Assembly (NCBI GenBank): GCA_044375105.1
Contig: JBILNK010000134.1
Span: 1 to 11,914, forward strand
Direction: 5' to 3'
From: JBIKLM01 sp044375105
GTDB taxonomy: Bacteria > Planctomycetota > UBA1135 > GCA-002686595
DNA: 11,914 bases
Position numbers and translations under genes: made by a program. A model generated the notes under the pieces. That model was not told the origin of the DNA, ran no database searches, and saw only the letters and a list, made by a program, of their open reading frames with translations. Shown here one piece after another: positions 5,358-11,301 of the stretch; the stretch's first letter is position 1, and each line of letters starts with the position of its first letter.

Positions 5358-7564
5358 GGGCGCACCTCCAACGCCGGGCGGGGCTCTTTCTCGGGCGCCG
5401 GGAGCGGCGCCGTGCGCAGGGGCCGGCGCGGCTTGTCGGCGGCCCGCCGCGGCCCGAACAGCGGCGCGCCCTGCATGTACTTGGGCACCGGCACGCCGAA
5501 CAGGTCCAACACCGTGGGCGCCAGGTCGAGCAGGCTCGGGGCCGGGGTGTTGATCCCGCGGTTGCACCAGAAGACCCCCGGGACCAGGCGCGGGTCGACG
5601 CAATGGTCGCCGCTCCAGGACTTGGTGTTGTCGCTGAAGACGTGGCGCGAGACCGCGCCCGTGGCGCAATCCCAGGAATGGCGATAGCCGCGCTGGTAGC
5701 CGACCAGGATCTCGGGCGCCAGATCGGCGTAGGGGCCGCTCTGGATCTCGCGGGTCAGGAAAGCCTCCATGACGACGCTCTGGCCATCCACCGGATCGCA
5801 GAGCGCCTCCAGCTTGCCGGCGATCTCGCGGCACAGGCTCTCCAGCTCGGCGCCCGGGGCGACGATGCCCTGGGCTTCGCGGCCCTTGCGGTTGATGAAG
5901 ATGCCGGTCAATCCCAGGGTGAAGGCCCGCGTGCGGCTCCAATCGACCTTTTCGAACCAATCGCCGGAGGTCTCCGCGCCGTCTTTCAGGACCAGATAGC
6001 CCTCGTCGCGCAGCCAGGCGTTCAGGTTGACCCCGCGCCTGAAATTGCAGAAACCATGGTCGCTGATCACCATCAGCACGGTGTCCGGGTCGGATCCGAG
6101 CTTGGCGCGGATCTCGCCGAGGAACCCATCCATACGCGCGTAGAGCTGGCGGATCGTCTCCTTGTGCTGGACCGTGTCCTTGCCGCGGTTGGCCGGGTGG
6201 CTCGGATCCAGATAGCGATAGAACATGTGGCAGATGCGGTCGGTGGTGTCGAAGACCACCGTGACGAAGCCCTGCTTCGTCCGCTCGAGCACGTTCCAGA
6301 GCTGCTGCTTGCGTTCTTCGAAGATCAGCCAGGCTTGCTTGAGGAAGGCCTCCTCGTCGATCACGCGCTCGTTGAGCGCCCAGGTGTCCTCGGCCAGCCC
6401 CAGGGTCGCGTAGGGTCCGAGCAGCTTGGCCAGATAGACCGAATAGACCAGCGGGTGGCTGATCGGCATCGACGGCTGGTCCGGGTCGATGTTGATCGGG
6501 GTGACGTAGATCTCGACGTCCTGATCGGTCCAGGTCTGGACGTAGAAGCGCGCGATGCCGCTGACACCCTTGAAGGGGATCACCATCCAAGGCGTGTACT
6601 CGCGGAAACCCACGCTATGGCGCTCGGAGCCGACCTCGAATTCGACGCGGCGCTTCGCGGCATCGAAGCGTGCGCTGAACGGGCACTTGAGGCGATGCCC
6701 GTCGGGCCCGGTCGGGCCGGTCAGGTTGGATTCGATGCGCCCGTCCTTGAAGCGCACCTGGTATTGCTGCCCGCCGATGTGCTGGCCTTGGCGCGCTTTC
6801 GTCGAATAGAAGCTGAACGATCCCTGGGTGCCCTGCAGATCGGGCACGCACATGCCCGCGAGCAGCGTGCCGTTCTTGAACTTTTGGGCGGGGAAGGTGA
6901 TCGGGACGCGGATGATCGAGGACCAGACGAAGTTGTCGCCGAGCAGCTTCCAGAAGGGCTGGCTCTTCTGCAGCAGGCGTGTGACCACACGCCGTCCCAG
7001 GGGCAGCTTGGCGAAGCCCAGGTTGAGCGTGCGCGGCAGGCTGCGCACGTCGGTCGAGCTGAGCGCCGGCATGTAGTTGCACGGGTCGCGCGTCAGGAAG
7101 TCGTAGATGTTGTGGCGCGAAGCGTCGACCCCCGTGGCGAAGCTCGACCAGGCCACCGGGCTGATCGAGGGGTAGGCCGTTTCCAGCGGGGCGAACACGC
7201 CCTCGCGCTCCAAGGCCGCGAAGTTGGGCATCAGGCCCTCGGCGCCGTACTTGCGGGCCAGCTCCGGGTCGAAGCCGTCGAGCCCCACCACGACCACCCG
7301 CCGGACCTTGGGCTGGGGAGCGCCGCGCATCTGCAGCCAGCGCAGGGCCGCCCGGATCGGCCAGAGCAGAACCACCCCGAGGGCCAGCAGCATGGTCCCG
7401 ACGAGCAGCAGGGCCGACCCCGCGGCGGCGAAGCCAGCCCCAGGGCCGATGTAGGCAGGCCCTCCGGGCGCCAGGGCCCCGGCGGGCGCGGCCAACCCCG
7501 ACGACGCCAGGATCAGCGTCGCGGCCAGCGGCCCCAGGGGGCGCAGCGGGAGGAAGCGGGGCAT
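5354..7564 (-). CDS. Membrane-anchored alkaline-phosphatase-superfamily enzyme, predicted cytosolic domain
   Basis: The product is 736 residues from ATG 7564. A first hydrophobic segment (about 10-32) is followed by YIGPGAG at 38-44, a membrane helix at about 46-70 ending in WPIR, and a basic stretch (RAALRWLQMR). The enzyme domain starts near residue 88: Asp96 (LDG), likely nucleophile Ser135 (SPVAW), Asp442 and His446 (DRICH), Asp502-His503 (SDHGF) and His654 (GDH). All metal ligands expected for the NPP-type family are present. The basic stretch after the helix predicts that the enzyme domain faces the cytosol. Ten cysteines agree, against one in the paralogue. The tail (706-736) is Pro/Arg-rich. 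A longer start at 7705 would add 47 residues of poor quality. No Shine-Dalgarno is present; the leader is C-rich and a possible -10 (TATCCT) lies 50 bases upstream. The substrate is unknown. Confidence 0.87.
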   Translation of the reverse strand: MPRFLPLRPLGPLAATLILASSGLAAPAGALAPGGPAYIGPGAGFAAAGSALLLVGTMLLALGVVLLWPIRAALRWLQMRGAPQPKVRRVVVVGLDGFDPELARKYGAEGLMPNFAALEREGVFAPLETAYPSISPVAWSSFATGVDASRHNIYDFLTRDPCNYMPALSSTDVRSLPRTLNLGFAKLPLGRRVVTRLLQKSQPFWKLLGDNFVWSSIIRVPITFPAQKFKNGTLLAGMCVPDLQGTQGSFSFYSTKARQGQHIGGQQYQVRFKDGRIESNLTGPTGPDGHRLKCPFSARFDAAKRRVEFEVGSERHSVGFREYTPWMVIPFKGVSGIARFYVQTWTDQDVEIYVTPINIDPDQPSMPISHPLVYSVYLAKLLGPYATLGLAEDTWALNERVIDEEAFLKQAWLIFEERKQQLWNVLERTKQGFVTVVFDTTDRICHMFYRYLDPSHPANRGKDTVQHKETIRQLYARMDGFLGEIRAKLGSDPDTVLMVISDHGFCNFRRGVNLNAWLRDEGYLVLKDGAETSGDWFEKVDWSRTRAFTLGLTGIFINRKGREAQGIVAPGAELESLCREIAGKLEALCDPVDGQSVVMEAFLTREIQSGPYADLAPEILVGYQRGYRHSWDCATGAVSRHVFSDNTKSWSGDHCVDPRLVPGVFWCNRGINTPAPSLLDLAPTVLDLFGVPVPKYMQGAPLFGPRRAADKPRRPLRTAPLPAPEKEPRPALEVRP
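5363..5369 (-). promoter_or_regulatory. Strong Shine-Dalgarno site deciding the GTG start
   Basis: On the minus strand GGAGGTG lies 5 bases before GTG 5357, inside the end of the upstream gene. It supports the GTGA stop/start overlap and shows that ordinary Shine-Dalgarno initiation works in this genome. Confidence 0.75.
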
Positions 7565-7565
7565 C

Positions 7566-7580
7566 GGGGGTGGGGCGGGG
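7566..7580 (-). promoter_or_regulatory. C-tract leader before the anchored phosphatase-family gene
   Basis: The plus strand reads three G-runs of 5, 4 and 4 bases separated by single bases, ending 2 bases before the start codon at 7564. In the sense direction this is a C-rich leader without a Shine-Dalgarno. It has only three close tracts, so it is a weaker quadruplex candidate than the others. Confidence 0.35.
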
Positions 7581-7613
7581 CGTTCGAGTCCGGACCTCTC
7601 GGCCGGGCCGCTC

Positions 7614-7619
7614 AGGATA
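7614..7619 (-). promoter_or_regulatory. Possible -10 element (TATCCT)
   Basis: In the minus-strand sense TATCCT lies 50 bases before ATG 7564, inside a GC-rich intergenic region. It is one of the few AT-containing hexamers resembling a sigma-70 -10 box there. No clear -35 at 17 bp is seen. A transcript start near 7607 would give a leader of about 43 bases. Confidence 0.25.
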
Positions 7620-7799
7620 CCCGTGGGTCCGCCGCGGGACCGGGCAACGTTGGACCAAGTCGGGGAAATTTTGGCCCTCACCCGCCGCTGGGCCACTTTG
7701 GGCACAGACGTGGCCGGATGAATTCCAGTTGCGCCGCTCGATCCGCCGGCCCCTTCGATTCCGCCTGCGCCGGCCCACCCGGCGGGACGCGCTGCGCGG

Positions 7800-7817
7800 G
7801 CCCCCTGCGCAGGGGGC
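7800..7817 (-). terminator. Perfect 18-bp palindrome after cysC (probable terminator)
   Basis: CCCCCTGCGCAGGGGG at 7801-7816 is a perfect palindrome and is extended by a G-C pair on each side. It lies 17 bases past the cysC stop on the minus strand. No T-run follows in that direction, so its role as a terminator is inferred from position. Confidence 0.5.
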
Positions 7818-7834
7818 GCGGGGGCGCTTTTGCT

Positions 7835-8377
7835 TCAGCGCGCGGGCAACAGCCCCCGGCCGCGCAGGTACTCGAGCACCTTGCGGCCGGACTCCTCGAC
7901 CGTCTCCTGACCGGTATAGACCACGAGTTCGGGCGCCTGGGGCGGCTCGTAGGGGTCGGAGACGCCGGTGAAGTGCGGGATCTCGCCGGCCCGGGCGCGC
8001 TTGTAGAGCCCCTTGACGTCGCGGCCCTCGACCACCGCCAAGGGGGCGTTCACGTACACCTCGATGAAGGGCGCCTCCGAGCGGCGGCGCACCTCCTGAC
8101 GCACGGATTCGTAGGGCGAGATCGCGGCGCTGATCGCCACCACGCCGTTGCGGGCCAGCAGGTTGGCCACGAAGCCGATGCGGCGGATGTTGATGTCGCG
8201 GTCCTCCTTGCTGAAGCTCAGGCCGCGCGAGAGGTTCTCGCGGACCTCGTCGCCATCGAGCACCTCGACCCTGAGCCCGAGCTCGCGCAGCTTGGGGGCC
8301 AGATGGTTGGTCAGGGTGCTCTTGCCGGAACCGGAGAGGCCCGTGAACCAGAGGATGAAGCCGCTTCCTTCGCCCAT
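7835..8377 (-). CDS. cysC: Adenylylsulfate (APS) kinase
   Basis: The product is 180 residues, normal for CysC, and phosphorylates APS to PAPS with ATP in the cytosol. The P-loop GLSGSGKST is at 13-21. DGD at 41-43, the FSKEDRDINIRRIGFVA block at 55-71 and ISPY at 86-89 are characteristic of the family. The lid-like segment KGLYKRARAGEIPHFTGV follows at 122-139. ATG 8377 is chosen because it begins 8 bases after the stop of the sulfatase-fold gene, while a longer reading from 8425 would overlap that gene. Ribosome site: only a weak GAG. No sulfate adenylyltransferase (CysD/CysN or Sat) is in the window, so APS must come from elsewhere in the genome. PAPS could serve sulfate reduction or sulfation of surface molecules. 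Confidence 0.93.
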   Translation of the reverse strand: MGEGSGFILWFTGLSGSGKSTLTNHLAPKLRELGLRVEVLDGDEVRENLSRGLSFSKEDRDINIRRIGFVANLLARNGVVAISAAISPYESVRQEVRRRSEAPFIEVYVNAPLAVVEGRDVKGLYKRARAGEIPHFTGVSDPYEPPQAPELVVYTGQETVEESGRKVLEYLRGRGLLPAR

Positions 8378-8385
8378 CGGATCGC

Positions 8386-9339
8386 TCAGCGCAGCTTGCC
8401 TTCGAGATAGGGGACTTCGAAGCACTTCTCGTGCATGATCGGGCCGTGGCCGAAGTAGCCCTGCTCGCCAAAGAGCTCGCCGTGGTCGGCGGTCACGATG
8501 ATGTGCGTGTTCTTGGGGACCAGGTCGTAGAGCTGCTCGAAGACCCCGTCCAGGTAGCGCACGGTGTCGATCTGCCGCTGGCGGAGCTGCTCCATCTTCT
8601 CATCGTCGAAGAACTGGAACGATTCCTTGAACTCCGGATTCTCCGGGTCGATCTGCTCGCCCATCTTCTTGAACACGCCGTTGACCCCCGAGATCCGCGG
8701 CCACATGGAGGAGTCCTCATTCGGGCGCGCGTAGGGGTAGTGGGTCTCGCCCACGTTCAGCATGTAGAACTCCGGGCGCCCCGAGTCGAACTTCATGGTC
8801 GGCAGCATGGCCGCCATGTCGTTGTGGTGGTCCATGAGCCGGAAGTCGTCGAAGAAGCGGTTGATGCCGGTCTTCGGGTTCAGCACCGGCAAGGACATGC
8901 GCGCGCAGGTCTTGTAGCCCAGCTTGTTGCGCAGGAACTCGGGCAACCACAGCCCTGGCACCATGGCGCCGAAATCGATCGTCTTGGCCTTGGCACCCAG
9001 GCGCTGGTTGTAATTGAAGAAGTCCTCTTTGTAGTACTCGCTGGCGTAGACGTTGGGCGGGGTCGTGTGCGGCAGCAGGCCGGTCAGCAGGTTGTAGTGG
9101 GACGGTGCCGTCCAGGAAGCGTAGGTGTAACGCTTCTCGACCTTGCCGCCGGAGAGCCGCGGGATGACCTTGGGCGCCGCTTCCATGAAGCTGTCGTAGC
9201 GGCACGAATCCAGGGTGATCACCAGGAAGTGGTTGTCGGCCTGGGGCTCGGGCTGGGCCGTGCCGGGGCGCGGCGGCAGGGGCCGCGGCGCGGCCTTGGC
9301 CGGCGGCTTCTTCTTCGAGAAGAAATCGAACAGTCCCAT
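8386..9339 (-). CDS. Sulfatase-fold (alkaline phosphatase superfamily) enzyme with Thr at the nucleophile position
   Basis: The product is 317 residues from ATG 9339. There is no signal peptide: residues 1-35 are Lys- and Pro-rich, so it is probably cytosolic. The sulfatase fold begins with VITLDSCRYD at 40-49 (Asp44). The usual sulfatase C/S-x-P-S-R site appears as T-A-P-S-H at 77-81, so Thr77 takes the nucleophile place and the formylglycine-forming Cys or Ser is missing. VTADHGELFGE at 282-292 gives Asp285-His286, and GHGPIMHEK at 297-305 gives His298 and His303. This suits a phosphate or phosphodiester enzyme of the LtaS/EptA/sulfatase clan more than a true sulfatase. The gene is short for the clan. 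It precedes cysC by 8 bp and probably shares its transcript. The start is supported by the MGLFDFFSKKK N-terminus; no Shine-Dalgarno is seen. Confidence 0.85.
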   Translation of the reverse strand: MGLFDFFSKKKPPAKAAPRPLPPRPGTAQPEPQADNHFLVITLDSCRYDSFMEAAPKVIPRLSGGKVEKRYTYASWTAPSHYNLLTGLLPHTTPPNVYASEYYKEDFFNYNQRLGAKAKTIDFGAMVPGLWLPEFLRNKLGYKTCARMSLPVLNPKTGINRFFDDFRLMDHHNDMAAMLPTMKFDSGRPEFYMLNVGETHYPYARPNEDSSMWPRISGVNGVFKKMGEQIDPENPEFKESFQFFDDEKMEQLRQRQIDTVRYLDGVFEQLYDLVPKNTHIIVTADHGELFGEQGYFGHGPIMHEKCFEVPYLEGKLR

Positions 9340-9340
9340 C

Positions 9341-9383
9341 GGGGATGCGGTCGGGGGGGGGCGGGGCTCTGGGGGCTCGGGGG
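9341..9383 (-). promoter_or_regulatory. C-tract leader / template-strand G-quadruplex motif before the sulfatase-fold gene
   Basis: The plus strand has G-runs at 9341-9344, 9353-9361, 9363-9366, 9371-9375 and 9379-9383. The last four have loops of 1, 4 and 3 bases, a strong canonical quadruplex pattern. The sense leader before ATG 9339 is therefore a series of C-runs with no Shine-Dalgarno. Confidence 0.5.
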
Positions 9384-9389
9384 CGCCAA

Positions 9390-9395
9390 ACTCTA
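9390..9395 (-). promoter_or_regulatory. Possible -10 element (TAGAGT)
   Basis: In the minus-strand sense TAGAGT lies 50 bases before ATG 9339, almost the same distance as the candidate before the gene at 7564. It matches TATAAT at four of six positions. No convincing -35 is seen. Confidence 0.25.
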
Positions 9396-9496
9396 GTCGA
9401 CGGGCCGAGGGCGGGCCGCTGGGCCATCGCAGGGCGGTCGGAATCGGGCGCGTGGCCCCCCTTGAATCGCCGGCCCGGGAGCCCCAGCCTGAGCCC

Positions 9497-10111
9497 ATGC
9501 CCCGCTCTTCCTGCGGCCCTGCCATCCGGAGCCTGCTCGGCCTGGCCGTGGCCCTGCTGCTATGCGCCTGCGGCCAGGGCGCTGGCTCGCTCAACTCGCA
9601 GGGCGAGCGCGCGCTGCGCTACGGCGCGTTCATCGACGCCCAGTACTTCTTTCGCTACGCCCAGGAGCGCATCGATCGCGACCTGGCCCGCGGGGAAGTC
9701 GCGCCGCCGCACCCCGAGGCTGCTCGGGCGCGAGCGGGAGCCCTGGCCCTGCTGGCCTGGTCGGACGCCCCCGGCTTCCTTCCGGCCCTGCGCCAGGCGC
9801 TGCGCGACGAGCCCACGGCCTTCGGCCCCGCGCAGTTCTTGCTGCTGGCCGAGCAGGCCCTCGCGGCCCGGCTGGCGCCGGAGGGGCGCTTGATCCTCGA
9901 CTTGGCCGCAGAGCGCGGCCAGTCCTCGCCGGGCCTCGACAAGCTGCGTCCGGAGGTCGAGGCGGCTGCCGCCCAGGCGCTGAGCGCGGTTCCGGGCTGG
10001 ACGCCTCCGACCACGAGCGCCTTCCTGGCGGGCGCGGACTTCGGCCGCACGGCCTGGCCCCCCCGAGCGCCCGAGTTCGAGCCCGGCGCCGATCCGGAAG
10101 AATTCCGCTGA
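9497..10111 (+). CDS. Helical lipoprotein of unknown function
   Basis: The product is 204 residues from ATG 9497. A basic N-terminus and hydrophobic stretch (about 9-24) lead to a lipobox-like LCAC, with the likely acylated Cys near residue 25, so it is expected to be a lipoprotein. The mature part begins GQGAGSLNSQGERALRYG and is rich in Ala, Leu, Arg and Glu. It looks all-helical and could carry degenerate TPR-like hairpins (around 36-55 and 70-135). The C-terminal 40 residues are Pro/Ala/Phe-rich and lack helix character. No family is recognised. It is divergent from the sulfatase-fold gene, with 157 bases between the two starts. A start far upstream at 9215 would run antisense through that gene and is rejected. 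No Shine-Dalgarno is present; the leader is C-rich. Confidence 0.72.
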   Translation: MPRSSCGPAIRSLLGLAVALLLCACGQGAGSLNSQGERALRYGAFIDAQYFFRYAQERIDRDLARGEVAPPHPEAARARAGALALLAWSDAPGFLPALRQALRDEPTAFGPAQFLLLAEQALAARLAPEGRLILDLAAERGQSSPGLDKLRPEVEAAAAQALSAVPGWTPPTTSAFLAGADFGRTAWPPRAPEFEPGADPEEFR

Positions 10112-10454
10112 GCCGCCACGGGGGCGCGGCGCGGACCGGATCGGAGCCCCAGCGCACGTTTCACCAGGCCAGCAGAGCCTTTGGGCGGCGGAAAGCCCCC
10201 CGGCGAAGCCTGCGGCCCTCCAGCCCTCTGTCCCTCACCGACGGGGCCAGACCCGGCGAGTCCTCGCGGGCTAACCTTGTCAGCCAGGGGCTCCAACCAA
10301 AGCCCCCGGCAGGCGTAGACCGGGGACGCGTTTTGGCCCCGGCCCCCGCCAGCACCCCTCCGCGCTTCGAGCCCGGCCGCCGCTCGCCATCCGAAACCGC
10401 GACCGGCAGCCTCGGCCGCCCTTCGCTTCCCCGCCTCCCCTGCCCAGCCCATCC
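10112..10454 (+). other. 343-base non-coding stretch between two lipoprotein genes
   Basis: No convincing gene is present in any frame. It contains possible hairpins: GGGGCT with AGCCCC near 10288-10308, and CCGGGG with CCCCGG near 10319-10342. A TAACCT hexamer at 10272-10277 could be a -10 box, which would give the downstream gene a leader of about 175 bases. The last 40 bases before ATG 10455 are C-rich. I looked for known riboswitch cores and do not see one. Confidence 0.4.
10429..10450 (+). promoter_or_regulatory. C-tract leader / template-strand G-quadruplex motif before a lipoprotein gene
   Basis: C-runs at 10429-10432, 10437-10440, 10443-10445 and 10448-10450 have loops of 4, 2 and 2 bases. 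The complementary template strand therefore has a canonical quadruplex pattern ending 4 bases before ATG 10455. The 40-base leader has 25 C and 6 G, and no Shine-Dalgarno. Confidence 0.5.
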
Positions 10455-10961
10455 ATGGCCATGCCCCTCCCCGCGCCCCACGCCCGTCTCGCGGCCCTGC
10501 CCCTGGCCCTCTGCCTGCTGGCCGCCTGCGGGGGGAGCAGCGCAGACCCCCTGCAAGCGGGCGTGACCAAGCTGAGCGCCGGGGACTACGCCGGCGCCGC
10601 GGCGCTGCTCGAGCAGGCCGCCAAGAGCCAGCCCGCCGGCAGCCCGAGCTTCAAGCAGGCCAGCCTGGCCCTGGCCCAGGCGCGCGCCCACCTGGACCCC
10701 AAACTGGCCTTTTCGGAGTTCTCGGAGCTGCTCGGCCAACATCCCCAGTTGATCCAAGCGGAAGACGTGGCGCGCGTGGCCAACGTGCTTTCCGACGTGG
10801 CCAGCGGCATCCTGCCGGCCGCGCAGCTGGTCGATCAGTACACCAAGGAGTTCCCGGACACCGCCGCGGCCTTTGCGCCGATCAAGCAGAAGATCGACGC
10901 CCGCAAGAACGACGTGCCCGACTCGGACCGCAAGATGCTCGAGTCCCTGGGCTACCTCTGA
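10455..10961 (+). CDS. TPR-like lipoprotein with C-terminal LGYL motif
   Basis: The product is 168 residues. The hydrophobic signal (about 12-23) ends in the lipobox LAAC, with Cys25 as likely acylated residue, followed by GGSSADPL. The mature protein starts LQAGVTKLSAGDYAGAAALLEQAAKSQP, a good TPR-type helix pair (G-D-Y-A-A and A-A-L-L-E positions). Two or three further helical pairs reach to about 145. The C-terminus is NDVPDSDRKMLESLGYL. The final LESLGYL resembles the end of the small RHH-like protein encoded at 2990-3187. A second ATG at 10461 would shorten the protein by two residues only. The role is unknown; TPR lipoproteins commonly act as scaffolds at the envelope. Confidence 0.78.
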   Translation: MAMPLPAPHARLAALPLALCLLAACGGSSADPLQAGVTKLSAGDYAGAAALLEQAAKSQPAGSPSFKQASLALAQARAHLDPKLAFSEFSELLGQHPQLIQAEDVARVANVLSDVASGILPAAQLVDQYTKEFPDTAAAFAPIKQKIDARKNDVPDSDRKMLESLGYL

Positions 10962-10972
10962 ATCGAGCTCGG

Positions 10973-10996
10973 CCGGTCGGGCCCGGGCCGAACCGG
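10973..10996 (+). terminator. Hairpin after the LGYL lipoprotein gene
   Basis: CCGGT at 10973-10977 pairs with ACCGG at 10992-10996, and CGG at 10978-10980 with CCG at 10988-10990 across one bulged A. The loop is GC-rich. It lies 11 bases after the stop codon. No T-tract is present. Confidence 0.4.
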
Positions 10997-11214
10997 GCTG
11001 CGGCCAAAGCGCACGAGCCTTCGAGGTGGCAGCGAATCGCGGCCGGGATCGCCGGTGCTTTCCTGACCGGCCGCGAGAACCGGCAGGGCTGAAAGGCAAT
11101 CGACTCGGGCTGCGCCCGAGCCTCCGGCCGCGCCTGTCGGCACGCCCGTGGGCCGCCTGGCGACGGCCAGCCGCCAGGCGACGGCCAAAGGGGCTGGGCT
11201 CGGCGCTGCGCAGC

Positions 11215-11240
11215 GATTTCCCGGAAGGATTTCCCGGAAG
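11215..11240. repeat. 13-bp tandem duplication
   Basis: GATTTCCCGGAAG occurs twice without a gap, at 11215-11227 and 11228-11240, and is followed by a further partial TTCCC. It is non-coding and probably a replication-slippage product. Confidence 0.8.
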
Positions 11241-11262
11241 TTCCCAGCCTCTGGCAAGCCGA

Positions 11263-11301
11263 GAACCGATCGGCCCGGGCTTGGCCCGGGCCGATCGGTT
11301 C
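11263..11301 (-). terminator. Perfect 18-bp stem with 3-base loop (probable terminator of the isocitrate dehydrogenase gene)
   Basis: Bases 11263-11280 are exactly complementary to 11284-11301, leaving the loop TTG. It is the longest perfect stem in the window. It lies 79 bases past the stop of the minus-strand dehydrogenase gene and about 300 bases past the plus-strand lipoprotein stop, so it could terminate from both sides. No T-tract flanks it in either direction. Confidence 0.6.

Larger units (their letters stand above)
7565..7834. other. Intergenic region between cysC and the phosphatase-family pair
   Basis: These 270 bases hold no gene I can support. They contain the palindrome after cysC (7800-7817), a possible -10 element (7614-7619) and the C-tract leader (7566-7580). 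This makes two separate minus-strand transcription units likely, although readthrough is possible. Confidence 0.6.

Noticed and set aside
3132..5687. An 851-codon open frame on the plus strand, opposite the exported phosphatase-family gene
   Set aside because: Same reason: antisense shadow of a gene with a full active site. The composition is unlike a folded protein.
5358..6590. Extension of the 3255-5357 gene frame upstream to 6590 on the minus strand
   Set aside because: The extension overlaps the paralogue out of frame and reads as Arg/Pro/Gly-rich sequence. The GTG at 5357 has a strong Shine-Dalgarno and is followed by a signal peptide.
5603..8410. A 935-codon open frame on the plus strand, antisense to both phosphatase-family genes and cysC
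   Set aside because: It lies opposite three genes with clear family motifs, and its translation is low-complexity Arg/Gly/Ala/Gln-rich with no recognisable domain. Long stop-free antisense frames are usual in very GC-rich DNA.
8386..9339. Calling the sulfatase-fold gene a true arylsulfatase
   Set aside because: The C/S-x-P-S-R site needed for formylglycine is replaced by T-A-P-S-H, and there is no export signal.
10160..10230. Resemblance to a c-di-GMP (GEMM) riboswitch core around GGAAAGCC and CCGGCGAAGCC
   Set aside because: The conserved junction bases and the two-helix arrangement of GEMM could not be fitted; only isolated short matches are present.
10161..11099. A 312-codon open frame on the minus strand across the lipoprotein at 10455-10961
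   Set aside because: It is antisense to a gene with a lipobox and TPR-like helices, has Gly/Arg-rich composition and no motif.
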